Of a DNA stretch of 64,000 bases, positions 8,840 through 17,889 are shown one piece after another; position 1 is the first letter of the stretch; each line of letters opens with the position of its first letter. The stretch is from CAYVKM01 sp964452045. Lineage in GTDB: Bacteria; Calditrichota; Calditrichia; RBG-13-44-9. The notes beneath the pieces are model-generated. The model saw nothing but the letters and a program-made list of their open reading frames with translations, ran no database searches and was not told the origin of the DNA. The position numbers and the translations under genes are program-made. The stretch lies in NCBI GenBank assembly GCA_964452045.1, contig CAYVKM010000007.1:19455-83454 (forward strand). Reading direction: 5' to 3'.

Positions 8840-10615
8840 TTAGCTGACTCTTTTACCTATTAGTAAAGTTATATCATCGTACTGCGGTGCACCTTCTGAA
8901 AATTTCAGTATATCTGCTACCAGCCCTTCGGCCAGGGTTTTGGCTCCCAGTTTATTATTTCCGATGATAAATTTCTGTAATCTTTCTTCACCATATTCAT
9001 CTTCTTTTCTATCCAGGGCTTCATTAACACCATCGGTATAGCAAACCAGAATATCTTTAGGCTGAAATTTGATTTTTCCGGTTTCATAGTGATAATCAGG
9101 AATCATTCCCAGAATAATTCCCCCGATATCCAGCAAATCTAATTTACCATCGGGATGCAGAAACATTGGCGGATTATGACCGGCGTTCACATAGCTGAAA
9201 TCATGTGAACGAATATCTAGTATTCCGACAAAGAAGGTAATATATTTATCAAGATCGGTATTTTGATGAATAAGATTATTCAATCTTCCTACAATCTGGT
9301 CAAGCGGCATATTCTCCCGGATAAGACTTCGCAGACCCGCCTGCAAATTGGCCATAAGCAAGGCTGCCGGCACGCTCTTGCCCGAAACGTCCGCGATGGC
9401 CAAGGCCACGGTGTTATCTGATATCGGGATCACATCATAGTAATCGCCGCCGACTTCTTTGCTGGATTTATTGATTCCCCAAATGTCATACCCTGGAACA
9501 GTAATGATCTCACGCGGCAGCAGTTTCGTCTGAATTGTCTTAGCAACCTGCAACTCCTGCTCAATTCTTTGCTTTTCAAGTGTCTCCTTGAATAAGCGTG
9601 CGTTTTCAATAGAAATTACTGCTTGGTTCACCAAGGTGCTTAGAAATTCAACATCGATATCAGTATATTTTTGCTTATTTATTTTCTCACCAAGCAAAAT
9701 ATACCCGATATTCTGGTTTTGGTGACGTAAAGGAATGAAAATTCGCGCCCCAATTTTCCATAATTGATCTTTCAGCTCTTTTGGTGCGATAGTATCTATT
9801 ATTGCAGCAGATTCCAAAGTTGGGTATTGAGATAATTTTTTAGATACATTTTCTATGTTATCCTGAAGGAATCCCTTACAATCGATCTTTTGCAAATCTC
9901 CATTTCTTTGGATAACTATTGCATAATGATAAACCAGCATTTGACCCATCAGGGCATAGGTCAGCAGTTTCACAATTTTGTCGCTGTCCAGAGTTGCCGA
10001 TAATCCCTGGGCAATGTCGAAAAGGGTTTTTAACTGCTGGATCCGTTCATCAAGTTGAAGGTTAATATTTTTAATTTCTTCGACTTTTAAGGCATTCATT
10101 ATAGCAGTTGCAGACAGATTTGCCAGAGAAAGCATAAAATCGATCTCTTCTTCGGTAAAAGCCTGTTTGGTGAGTTTGTGCCCATAGAGGACAAGCCCGA
10201 TGAGCTGATTTTGGGATGTAATCGGTACTGCGATGGCAAATTTTTGGTCAGTCAAAAATGTGATAAAATCTTTATCAATCTTTGCTTCACTTTTTTTTGC
10301 TTTATCATCCATCAAGTAAACTTCTGCTGGCAATTTTTCTTCCGCAAAACGAGCATCCCAGATCTCTTCCGATACACCCTTCCATAATCTTGGTTGAAAA
10401 TTTTCGTCTATTTTTAATAAAATTGCACCGCGGGAGATCATTAATCGACCCATAGGGATCAACAGGATATTGTTCAAAACCTCATTCAGTTCCAGAGAAG
10501 AATTTAAAATCTGACTGATTTCAAAAAGAGAGGAAAGCTCCAGTAGTCGTTCATTGATGGCCTGAATGTTCTCTGTCTGGTATTTGTCCGACAGGTAATC
10601 CTGAAATCCCGCCAT
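8840..10615 (-). CDS. Soluble GAF-GAF-SpoIIE (RsbU-like) PP2C phosphatase
   Basis: 591 residues with no membrane segment. Two GAF-like sensor domains (about 20-175 and 190-345), each opening with an LFEISQ/LFDIAQ helix, are followed by a short linker helix and a PP2C-type SpoIIE domain (about 375-590). Metal-binding motifs are present: GGDYYDV, ADVSGKSVPAA, AGHNPPM, YTDGVNEA and DDITLL. Such enzymes dephosphorylate a STAS anti-anti-sigma protein to restart partner switching. The cognate STAS and kinase genes lie just upstream on the same strand (105-base gap), so this is probably one of two input phosphatases of the same switch. The GAF ligand cannot be predicted. Confidence 0.93.
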   Translation of the reverse strand: MAGFQDYLSDKYQTENIQAINERLLELSSLFEISQILNSSLELNEVLNNILLIPMGRLMISRGAILLKIDENFQPRLWKGVSEEIWDARFAEEKLPAEVYLMDDKAKKSEAKIDKDFITFLTDQKFAIAVPITSQNQLIGLVLYGHKLTKQAFTEEEIDFMLSLANLSATAIMNALKVEEIKNINLQLDERIQQLKTLFDIAQGLSATLDSDKIVKLLTYALMGQMLVYHYAIVIQRNGDLQKIDCKGFLQDNIENVSKKLSQYPTLESAAIIDTIAPKELKDQLWKIGARIFIPLRHQNQNIGYILLGEKINKQKYTDIDVEFLSTLVNQAVISIENARLFKETLEKQRIEQELQVAKTIQTKLLPREIITVPGYDIWGINKSSKEVGGDYYDVIPISDNTVALAIADVSGKSVPAALLMANLQAGLRSLIRENMPLDQIVGRLNNLIHQNTDLDKYITFFVGILDIRSHDFSYVNAGHNPPMFLHPDGKLDLLDIGGIILGMIPDYHYETGKIKFQPKDILVCYTDGVNEALDRKEDEYGEERLQKFIIGNNKLGAKTLAEGLVADILKFSEGAPQYDDITLLIGKRVS

Positions 10616-10720
10616 TTTGCTTCCTTTTTTTATGGATTAAGGAAAAGGATATGTTCCTGAACTGGAAATTTTGAAATCAATGAAATGTGAAGTTGAGTAT
10701 ATATTGTTTTAATGTTGGTA

Positions 10721-11176
10721 TCACGATTGTACATTTGGCTTAAACTTTACCATCCGGACTCTGTTTCTCACGCCGGGTTTAATGGTGTAATCAACTTTAT
10801 CCATCAATGTTTTGATGAGATAGAGTCCCAGACCACCCCTTTTCATCTTTTTAAGATATTCATCCATTTCCGGTGTTTTAATCTCTTTGGGATCGAATCC
10901 CTGTCCCCGGTCTATCACATCGATCTCGATTCGATTCTGATAAACGGTTACTTCAATAGTTAAAAATTTTCTATTGGACCTGTTGCCTTTATAGGCATGT
11001 TTAATGACATTGGTACTTGCCTCATCAACAGCTAATTCAATCCGATGAATGTTTTCGTCTGAAAATCCCATATTTTGAGCGATCCTTGAGACGAAGTCAC
11101 GGATAATCTCCAGGTTAGCCGTCTCCAAAGGCAGTTTTAGGTTGAACTTTTTTCCTGTTCTTTTCTTCTCAGCCAT
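10721..11176 (-). CDS. RsbW-like anti-sigma serine kinase (HATPase)
   Basis: 151 residues forming one GHKL ATPase domain. The N-box reads AVDEASTNVIKHAY, the G1 box DRGQGFDP and the G2 region GGLGLYLIKTLMD; no His-kinase dimerisation helix is present. This is the RsbW/SpoIIAB/BtrW class, which phosphorylates a STAS partner and holds a target protein in check. The basic N-terminus (AEKKRTGKK) is a minor peculiarity. The STAS gene ends 26 bases upstream, so the pair is co-transcribed. No sigma factor gene is nearby, so the restrained partner may be encoded elsewhere. Confidence 0.92.
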   Translation of the reverse strand: MAEKKRTGKKFNLKLPLETANLEIIRDFVSRIAQNMGFSDENIHRIELAVDEASTNVIKHAYKGNRSNRKFLTIEVTVYQNRIEIDVIDRGQGFDPKEIKTPEMDEYLKKMKRGGLGLYLIKTLMDKVDYTIKPGVRNRVRMVKFKPNVQS

Positions 11177-11202
11177 TATATCACCTAATGGACCTTTCGC
11201 TC

Positions 11203-11562
11203 CTAAGCCTTTTTACCTTTATTGAATTTCTGAATTGCCTTATCTTCAGAATCATAAAATTCATAAAGACTGGGAAACCCTAATAGATCGAAGACTTTAA
11301 AAACTTTGGGTGCCGCACAACAAATTTTCAGATCACCACCGTTGTTTCGTATATCTTCGATTACGCCCATAAAAACCCCTAAACCGGCAGAGCTTATATA
11401 TTGTAAACCATCAAGATTCACAATGATATTAAAATTATTGTCTTTAATCAGTTTCTGCAGATGCGATTCAAAATCCGGGGCGGTATGCGCATCCAGATAA
11501 CCCTGAATATTTAAGATGCTTACCCTTTCGGCATCTTTACGAAAAACTTCAAACTTTTCCAT
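11203..11562 (-). CDS. STAS-domain anti-sigma factor antagonist
   Basis: 119 residues, a single STAS domain. The phosphorylatable serine lies in the conserved YISSAGLGVF helix start, after the strand IIVNLDG. In partner-switching systems the unphosphorylated form captures the RsbW-like kinase. GAGGAG lies seven bases before the ATG. The 195 bases upstream are AT-rich and probably hold a separate promoter. Neighbours are the kinase downstream and a membrane SpoIIE phosphatase upstream, which together complete the switch. Confidence 0.93.
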   Translation of the reverse strand: MEKFEVFRKDAERVSILNIQGYLDAHTAPDFESHLQKLIKDNNFNIIVNLDGLQYISSAGLGVFMGVIEDIRNNGGDLKICCAAPKVFKVFDLLGFPSLYEFYDSEDKAIQKFNKGKKA

Positions 11563-11757
11563 CTAACGCTCCTCGCCTGTCTGTTTGAGACTACGACAAA
11601 TTAACAGAAAAAGTTATATCCTTAATAATACTTATACTTACGTCTTCTTTAATTCTGAAAAATGAGGTGTTTAATATAATATCAATTTTACATTCACGAT
11701 AATTATATTCCAAATTAAAATCCATATTTGACTTATCTCAATATTTCGATTAATTAA

Positions 11758-13836
11758 CTAGACGCCTTTCAGAACAATAAAAGTGAGATCATCATGTAAT
11801 GATGTCTTTCCACAGAAGTCGACCACGGCATTTAATAAATTATCCTTAATTTCTTCAGCTGATTTATTTTTGCATCCCTGAATGAGCTGATGCAAGCGGT
11901 CTTCCCCAAACTCTTCACCGGTCTCGTTTCTTGCTTCAGTGACACCATCAGTATAAAGCAGAACGATGCCGTTGTCTTTGATATGTAAGATTTCTTCTTC
12001 CAGTATTTTATCAAATATAGTCCCGGAATCAAGACCCAACCCCAGGCCTTTGGTCATTACAGTTTTTAAAGCTTTGCCATTACTTGAACAAAACAGCACC
12101 GGGGTATGTCCGGCACGGGCAAAGGTGACTTTCTTGGTTTCCGGATCAATCTTGGCAAAAATTGCACTGACAAAAGAATTTCTTTCAATATTCGGGTAAA
12201 TAATCCGGTTAGTTTCACTCGCCATTGCCGAGGGTTTTGTATGATTTTGGGCTAAGGTCTGGATAATCCCTTTGAATTCCGCCATATATAATGCAGCTGA
12301 AGTTCCTTTTCCGGAAACATCGCCAATTATCAGACCCGGTTTCCCGTCAGCAAAGTGGAAAAAATCGTAATAATCTCCACCAACCTCATAGGCACTCAGG
12401 CAATAAGCTTCCAGTTCAAAATTGGAAATTTCAGGCAATTTTTGGGGTAATAATTTTTTCTGAACATCTCTGGCCACTTTTAATTCATGCTCAAGTCTTT
12501 CCCGCTCAAGTGATTCTTTCAATAGTTGGGTATTTTCCAGGGCAACCGCCGCCTGGTTGGCTACTCCCTGAATAAGCGAGATATCGTCAATATCAAATGA
12601 ATATTCACGAGCCTTGGTGGAATAAATCATTCCCATAAGGCTTCCCCGATTGCTGAATAGTGGAGCACCTAAAATTGATTTCGCATCCTTTTTCCAATTT
12701 AGCAACTCTTTGAATTGGCGATTGTGGGAGATATCATTAATCAAGTATGCTTCTTTTTGATTAACAATATGTTTATTCAATCCATCGAGCTTGGTCAATG
12801 GCAATTTCTCTAGCTCCTCTTTTTCCAGGTTCAAACTGGACACCACGCTAAAGGTGTTTTCATTGGGATTGAAAATACTTAACCAGGTAGAATGTCCTTC
12901 CAGAAAATCTGAGGTAGATTGGGTAATTAATGGGAGCAGCTTTTCAATCTTTGTTTCGCTGTTTAACATCCGGCCCAGATCATACAGGGAATTCAATTCT
13001 TTCATTTTTCTGTCGAAAGCCCGGGCGGTTGGCAAATGAAAAAGCAGTTTAAAAAGTGCTATACCTCCGTAAATAACCAGGAACAACCACATTGCGTAGG
13101 TGAGGGCCGCTATGGAAAGACTATAGGCCGGCAAGGTAGATCGATAGGCAAAATCGAACAGGGTTGCTATAGCCGCATACACCGGAATACCCAGGAAAAA
13201 ATAAATTATTTTCTTTTTACGGGAGAGGTGGGTTATCCATTCGTTACGGAATGATAAAATGAGAATAAAAATAATGGTGAAGATAAAAGAGATATCATTT
13301 GCCAGGGTATCGGAGTTAAACCGGAACCACCCCACGGGCTGTCGGGTCATGAATACTGCTACGGCATTTATAGTTATTGAAAGCAGAAACAGGTTGAAAA
13401 TAATTGCCGTGTTTCGCTTCCTTTTGTAAAAAATGAGTTGTTTCAGAATAAATATAGCTGGGACAAAGGTAAGCGCTGCCAAGATGGCGAATATAGATGA
13501 TGCAATAATCGCGCTGGTGGAACCGTAGGTTGGCGGGAAACCGCTTCCATAAGTAGGATCGAAAAGCAAATTAATGATGATTGCTAAAAGGAAATTTGCC
13601 CCGATAAGGACTGCGATGTATAGAATATTTTGTTGAATGGATAATTCATCATAGTGTAATCGGTTCTTTATGATTTGAAAAGCCAGGAATATAATTCCGA
13701 AAATAACAATTTCGCGGATATAGGCAATCGGACTTACCGCAATATCGCTGTAATAGGAAATAAGATCAACAAAGAATACCAGAATAACAATAACTGGTAT
13801 GAGAAAGTAGAGTATTTTCAGTAGTTTCTTGAGCAT
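11758..13836 (-). CDS. Membrane-anchored GAF-SpoIIE phosphatase
   Basis: 692 residues. The first 270 form about eight hydrophobic membrane segments. A GAF domain follows (about 285-435, LNSLYDLGRMLN), then a linker helix and a SpoIIE PP2C domain (about 465-690) with GGDYYDFF, GDVSGKGTSAA, AGHTPVLF, YTDGVTEA and DDLTFIVL. It is the membrane input of the partner switch encoded downstream. Its start codon overlaps the stop of the preceding lipoprotein gene by one base (TAATG), which implies translational coupling. The lipoprotein may therefore be its extracytoplasmic partner; that is inference. The signal sensed by the membrane part is unknown. Confidence 0.92.
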   Translation of the reverse strand: MLKKLLKILYFLIPVIVILVFFVDLISYYSDIAVSPIAYIREIVIFGIIFLAFQIIKNRLHYDELSIQQNILYIAVLIGANFLLAIIINLLFDPTYGSGFPPTYGSTSAIIASSIFAILAALTFVPAIFILKQLIFYKRKRNTAIIFNLFLLSITINAVAVFMTRQPVGWFRFNSDTLANDISFIFTIIFILILSFRNEWITHLSRKKKIIYFFLGIPVYAAIATLFDFAYRSTLPAYSLSIAALTYAMWLFLVIYGGIALFKLLFHLPTARAFDRKMKELNSLYDLGRMLNSETKIEKLLPLITQSTSDFLEGHSTWLSIFNPNENTFSVVSSLNLEKEELEKLPLTKLDGLNKHIVNQKEAYLINDISHNRQFKELLNWKKDAKSILGAPLFSNRGSLMGMIYSTKAREYSFDIDDISLIQGVANQAAVALENTQLLKESLERERLEHELKVARDVQKKLLPQKLPEISNFELEAYCLSAYEVGGDYYDFFHFADGKPGLIIGDVSGKGTSAALYMAEFKGIIQTLAQNHTKPSAMASETNRIIYPNIERNSFVSAIFAKIDPETKKVTFARAGHTPVLFCSSNGKALKTVMTKGLGLGLDSGTIFDKILEEEILHIKDNGIVLLYTDGVTEARNETGEEFGEDRLHQLIQGCKNKSAEEIKDNLLNAVVDFCGKTSLHDDLTFIVLKGV

Positions 13837-15089
13837 TATTGAATGAGTGCTTTTACCGGATCGTAAATATCATCGTTTTCCGAAATTAAGCCTCCTGTGC
13901 TGTCATACAAAGCTGTTCTATTTAAATATCTTTGAACGGTTATTAAAGAATTGTCAATAGTATTTACTTGCATATCACTAAAATTGCCCGATGTTGTTCG
14001 TTCTAAAAGACGTTGCCCTGAATCAGAAAGTTTCACCAGAAGGTAATTATTTAAGTCAATAAACTCACTGGCCCAGAAATAATCTCTTCCTGAAGCACGG
14101 GCAAATATTTCAAAGAAACCATCAATATACGTATCCTCACTTTTACCTGAACTCAGTTGAAATTTTCTAATGAGTGATCTTTTATCCGAAATATTTGCTG
14201 CTAAAATATAAACATTGCCGTCATCATATAAAAGATCCTGTCCTAAATAATCCGGAGGGAGAAAACTTGTATCCAGGGAGACGCCATCAACTGAATATAT
14301 GTTAACCTTGTCACTGTCAATTGTGGCAATATTTTGCTCTGGGGTGAGAATCATTTTGAAATAGTTATCTTCATTCAGATCTATGGAATCGATTATTGTT
14401 TGCTGGGATAAAGTATATATTTTCCCTTTTTGTGAATCCAAAATATACAGACGTTGATTTAAGTTATCCCATTTTAAATCCACCGGCATCAGCAAATGAT
14501 CTTCAAAGAAAAAATCTTCATACCCGAGGGACAGGTTCAGTTTGCTGATGGAGCGATATTGAGCGTATGCCAGCCACACCTGTTCATTGGCTTGGTCCCA
14601 GGCCCAATTGATTGGTGGAAATTCGGTATCATAAATCTGCATTCGATGCAAAAGGTCGTAGGAGTATTCATGAATAGAATATCCGTATCGGGACAGAATT
14701 TCTATGGTACCTGGACCCGGGAGGGTTTTCTGAATTCTTGACGGTTTACTCTCTGTTTGATAACCAAGCACAGAAACCCTATAAAAATACCAGCGATAGA
14801 AGGCAACGGAGCTATCAATGTAACTTTTTATCTCCGGATCCACTTCTTTCAATAGTTCGAAAGAATTGGTATCGTCTACTGCCCGGTATATTCTAAAACC
14901 GTAATAATCCTTGAGATCTTTAACATCCCAATTCAGGGTAACCTGATGACCATCAGGAAATAGCTGGAGATCGACCGGTGTTTTAAATTTTCCCAACGGA
15001 TCAAGAGGATTATCACGCTCCCGTCCGGAACAACTGAGGACAATAAGAAGAAGGACTGATATATAAATTAGCAAAAAATTCTTTTTCAT
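13836..15089 (-). CDS. Lipoprotein with FN3-like and propeller-like domains, coupled to the phosphatase
   Basis: 417 residues. A lipoprotein signal ends at the lipobox LIVLSC (Cys about 20), followed by GRERDNPLDPLG. Residues about 37-125 look like a fibronectin type III domain (PVDLQLFPDGHQVTLNW to FYRVSVLGYQTESKPS). The rest has repeated beta-rich units of about 45 residues (WDNLNQRLYILDSQKGKIYTL and similar), suggesting a propeller. I recognise no enzyme motif. It lies 16 bases after adk and overlaps the membrane phosphatase gene by one base, so it is likely translated with that phosphatase. An envelope sensing or ligand-binding role is inference. Confidence 0.8.
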   Translation of the reverse strand: MKKNFLLIYISVLLLIVLSCSGRERDNPLDPLGKFKTPVDLQLFPDGHQVTLNWDVKDLKDYYGFRIYRAVDDTNSFELLKEVDPEIKSYIDSSVAFYRWYFYRVSVLGYQTESKPSRIQKTLPGPGTIEILSRYGYSIHEYSYDLLHRMQIYDTEFPPINWAWDQANEQVWLAYAQYRSISKLNLSLGYEDFFFEDHLLMPVDLKWDNLNQRLYILDSQKGKIYTLSQQTIIDSIDLNEDNYFKMILTPEQNIATIDSDKVNIYSVDGVSLDTSFLPPDYLGQDLLYDDGNVYILAANISDKRSLIRKFQLSSGKSEDTYIDGFFEIFARASGRDYFWASEFIDLNNYLLVKLSDSGQRLLERTTSGNFSDMQVNTIDNSLITVQRYLNRTALYDSTGGLISENDDIYDPVKALIQ

Positions 15090-15105
15090 AAACTTCTGAT
15101 AAAAA

Positions 15106-15747
15106 CTATTGAATTATATTCTTAATGTCGCTGAAAATATCCACGATTTCTTTTTCACCGTCCACTTGAAAAAAATTCCCTTTCTGCTGATAAAATTCGA
15201 TAAGTGGTTTTGTCTGGTTTTTATAGACCTCCAGTCGCTTCTTTATGGTTTCCTCTTTGTCATCATCCCGTTGAATTATCTTCCCCCCGCACACCTTACA
15301 AATATTATCGGGTGGCGGTGGATTCAGATTTAAATTATAATCCTTACCACAGTTGGAACATATTCTGCGGCTGGTGAGTCTTCGAATAATGGTTTTCTCC
15401 TCCACATGAATTTCAATCACTTTTAAATCTTCTATGTGCAAATTTTGCAATATTTGCTCCAATCCTTCTGCCTGGAGGATGGTTCTGGGAAATCCATCAA
15501 GGATAAATCCCAGCCGGCAATCCTTGCGGGTTAGTCTCTCAGCCACCATTTCTAAAATAATGTCGTCCGAAACCAGTTGACCTTGGTCCATAGTGGATTT
15601 TGCCTTTTTACCTAAATCGGTCTTTTCATTAACATGTTGCCGCAGTATCTCGCCGGTGGAAATTTGTGGTATGTGGTATTTTTTCATTATTTTTTTTGCC
15701 TGGGTACCCTTTCCCGCACCAGGTGCTCCCAATAGGATTAAATACAT
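15106..15747 (-). CDS. adk: Adenylate kinase, zinc-type long form
   Basis: 213 residues from the ATG at 15747, which has AAAGGAG eight bases upstream. An open frame extends 13 codons further but has no ribosome site and adds residues foreign to the family. The P-loop is GAPGAGKGT (7-15), followed by the NMP-binding segment STGEILR and DGFPRT. The LID carries four cysteines (CSNCGK and CKVCGG), a structural zinc site. It interconverts 2 ADP with ATP and AMP. It heads the minus-strand transcript that continues into the lipoprotein and phosphatase genes. Confidence 0.95.
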   Translation of the reverse strand: MYLILLGAPGAGKGTQAKKIMKKYHIPQISTGEILRQHVNEKTDLGKKAKSTMDQGQLVSDDIILEMVAERLTRKDCRLGFILDGFPRTILQAEGLEQILQNLHIEDLKVIEIHVEEKTIIRRLTSRRICSNCGKDYNLNLNPPPPDNICKVCGGKIIQRDDDKEETIKKRLEVYKNQTKPLIEFYQQKGNFFQVDGEKEIVDIFSDIKNIIQ

Positions 15748-16030
15748 AAATTTGTCTCCTTTGACATTTGAGTTCAGATTGGACAAGTACCTTTCGCTAT
15801 CAGATCCACATTAATATAATGGGATTGAAACAGCAAAAGAATACAAAAAATATTCGTTTTTGGCCGAATATTAAAAGGTATTCTTTCATTTTCAGATTCG
15901 GGGTGTACTGAATTGATTTTGTAAAAATAATGCACACTTTTTGGAAAATGTTCCCTTTTAGATTTTAACGATTTTTTACTCAGGTAACCATTGACACTCC
16001 ATACTATCTGTTTTGAGACATCGATCCTTT

Positions 16031-16047
16031 CTGGCAGGTTATTTGCC
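16031..16047 (+). promoter_or_regulatory. Sigma-54-type promoter before a secreted-protein gene
   Basis: CTGGCAGGTTATTTGCC matches YTGGCACG-N4-TTGCW at all but two of the defined positions, with GG (16033-16034) and GC (16045-16046) ten bases apart. The predicted start near 16058 leaves a 20-base leader with GGAG. The rest of the 330-base divergent region between adk and this gene holds only AT-rich sequence, including probable adk promoter elements on the minus strand. Confidence 0.6.
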
Positions 16048-16077
16048 CAATAAAATTGATTTTAGATTTTGGAGCTT

Positions 16078-16962
16078 ATGAAATTTTCGCCGTATCTTTA
16101 TATCATTCTGATCTTAGTGAGTGTACAGTTCTCATTTAGCCAGACCGATTCATTACGAATTCATTGGAATATTAATCCTGAACCGGACATGTGGGAGTAC
16201 CGACTCTTTCGCTCGGTTAATAGTCTGACTAATTTTCAGATATCGCAGACTGTTTCTCATCCCGGTTCACTGGCGGTGGATAGAAACCAGATCTTTCCCG
16301 GAAATCTTTATGCTTATACACTTTGTGCGGTAGATTCGGCAGGGAATCAATCCCAAAACTCAGATACAGTAAGTGTGGGTCTCCCCGAAATTGGCTGGAC
16401 CCTGTCCGGCATTATTAGCGGAGAAACCACTTCTCTCGCCTTAAGCAGTTTTTTATCTGATCCGGATAATAATGTGAACCAGCTGCAATTGATTATTTCA
16501 AACGCAATTCATCTCACAGATACCATTGTTGATGGAAATTTACATATCACTCCCGATCCGCTCAATTTTATTGGGGAAGCTCACATGGATTTGACGGTGA
16601 ACGATCAGGCAGGTTTTTGGGATCAGGAAACTGGCATCACGCTATCTGTGATCCAGAAATCACCGGTCGGGATTATCGATTTAAATCTGGGTATTCCGAC
16701 TGAATTTGAGTTGTCTCAAAATTATCCCAATCCATTTAACCCGGTAACCCATATCAGGTTTGGTGTACCGAAGACTTCCCGGGTAAAGATAGAACTATAT
16801 AACCTGTTAGGACAAAAGGTGGATACAATCCTGGAAAATATTTTAACTTCGGGATATTATGTTGTGGATTATGATGCCAGCAGCCTTCCCAGTGGTATCT
16901 ACCTCTATCGGCTGGAAGCTGATGGGTTTAGTGAAATTAAAAGAATGATCCTGTTAAAATAA
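16078..16962 (+). CDS. Secreted FN3-like protein with type IX-like sorting module
   Basis: About 294 residues from the ATG at 16078; a TTG nine bases upstream is possible but precedes the signal peptide oddly. A Sec signal peptide (to about FSFSQ) is followed by an FN3-like domain (LRIHWNINPEPDMWEYRLFRS) and a second beta domain. The last 80 residues are a sorting module with NYPNPFNPVTHIRF, VKIELYNLLGQKV and a Lys-ending basic tail. Such proteins are exported by Sec and then across the outer membrane by a type IX system. No enzyme motif is visible. It stands alone behind a sigma-54-type promoter. Confidence 0.85.
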   Translation: MKFSPYLYIILILVSVQFSFSQTDSLRIHWNINPEPDMWEYRLFRSVNSLTNFQISQTVSHPGSLAVDRNQIFPGNLYAYTLCAVDSAGNQSQNSDTVSVGLPEIGWTLSGIISGETTSLALSSFLSDPDNNVNQLQLIISNAIHLTDTIVDGNLHITPDPLNFIGEAHMDLTVNDQAGFWDQETGITLSVIQKSPVGIIDLNLGIPTEFELSQNYPNPFNPVTHIRFGVPKTSRVKIELYNLLGQKVDTILENILTSGYYVVDYDASSLPSGIYLYRLEADGFSEIKRMILLK

Positions 16963-17112
16963 CCCTTTTAATCTGAATCCGAAAAGGATAGTCGGATAAA
17001 GTTTATATTTAATTGGTCGAGTGATCGTTTCCAGCCTCCTTCAAATGCTTTCCTAAATATATCTATTTCAGTTTTAACCTTAAATTTGACTTTGCCTGGT
17101 AAAGCATATTAT

Positions 17113-17724
17113 TTAAAATGAAACAATTCCGGCATAGATTTGATAGCATCCAAAAAATGCCAGGGCTATTGCTGACACCAGGATCAACATCCGGGTGACC
17201 TTTGATCCGATATTCCGGGCAGCTGAAAAAAGTAAAATGGTGCCAATAAATGTCAGAATCATGGTACTATAAAAACTGATTAATAAAATCAAACCATTTA
17301 ACGGTTGTTCATTCCAGCCCTTCAGGAAAAGCGGACCCAGTACCAGACTCCAGCCTAAATAAGGTCCGGGATTTAGTAGGTTCACCAGGGCAGCTCTGAA
17401 CAGATTATTCTGACCGGATTTATTTTCAAATGTTAATTTTGGGTTATAATTTTTCCAAGCTTTCCAGGCGATAAAAGCCAGATATAAAATAAAAATGCCC
17501 CCGGAGAACCGTAATACCTGAATGATCCAGACCGGAAGTTGAGTTAAAATTAATAGAACAAGTAAGGCAATTGGACCATCAGTTAATAATGGGGCAAATA
17601 CCGCAGGTAAGGTACGCCGGAAACCCTGAGAAAGACTAATGGAAAACAGGTAAGTAATAAACGGGCCCGGCATAATCGCTGAGGAGAATCCATAAGTTAT
17701 TCCAAAAATCAGATAGAAGAACAT
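17113..17724 (-). CDS. LysE/RhtB-family membrane exporter
   Basis: 203 residues with about six hydrophobic segments. The N-terminal family signature is present: GITYGFSSAIMPGPFITY, with the polar loop SLSQGFRRTLPAVFAPLLTDGP. The central charged loop (KAWKNYNPKLTFENKSG) and the later ALVNLLNPGPYLGW also fit LysE-type translocators, which export amino acids or similar small solutes. The substrate cannot be told. It is a single gene, divergent from the M36-like protease gene. Confidence 0.85.
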   Translation of the reverse strand: MFFYLIFGITYGFSSAIMPGPFITYLFSISLSQGFRRTLPAVFAPLLTDGPIALLVLLILTQLPVWIIQVLRFSGGIFILYLAFIAWKAWKNYNPKLTFENKSGQNNLFRAALVNLLNPGPYLGWSLVLGPLFLKGWNEQPLNGLILLISFYSTMILTFIGTILLFSAARNIGSKVTRMLILVSAIALAFFGCYQIYAGIVSF

Positions 17725-17820
17725 ATCACCCGGAGATTTTAATTATCAAGATTTTAATATGCCTGACATCCTGGGACAAAAGATTTATTTAATTAAACTA
17801 GATAATTGCTATTCCAGGTA

Positions 17821-17849
17821 TTGACTCGAACCAAACTATTGTGTATTTT
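17821..17849 (+). promoter_or_regulatory. Sigma-70-like promoter of the M36-like protease gene
   Basis: TTGACT, a 17-base spacer and TATTTT lie about 40 bases before the preferred ATG at 17890. They overlap a longer open frame that begins at 17806, which argues that the upstream start is not used. Confidence 0.45.
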
Positions 17850-17889
17850 CACTTCAATCTTTTACATCAACTTAACCAAAGGGAAAGGT

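Noticed and set aside
15748..15786. 13-codon extension of adenylate kinase
   Set aside because: The AAAGGAG site lies inside it and places the start at 15747, where the family sequence begins.
16965..16990. Possible terminator after the FN3-like secreted gene (CCTTTT...AAAAGG)
   Set aside because: Only six AT-rich pairs and no T-run.
17806..17889. 28-codon N-terminal extension of the M36-like protease
   Set aside because: It overlaps a plausible promoter, has no ribosome site, and puts foreign residues before a normal signal peptide.
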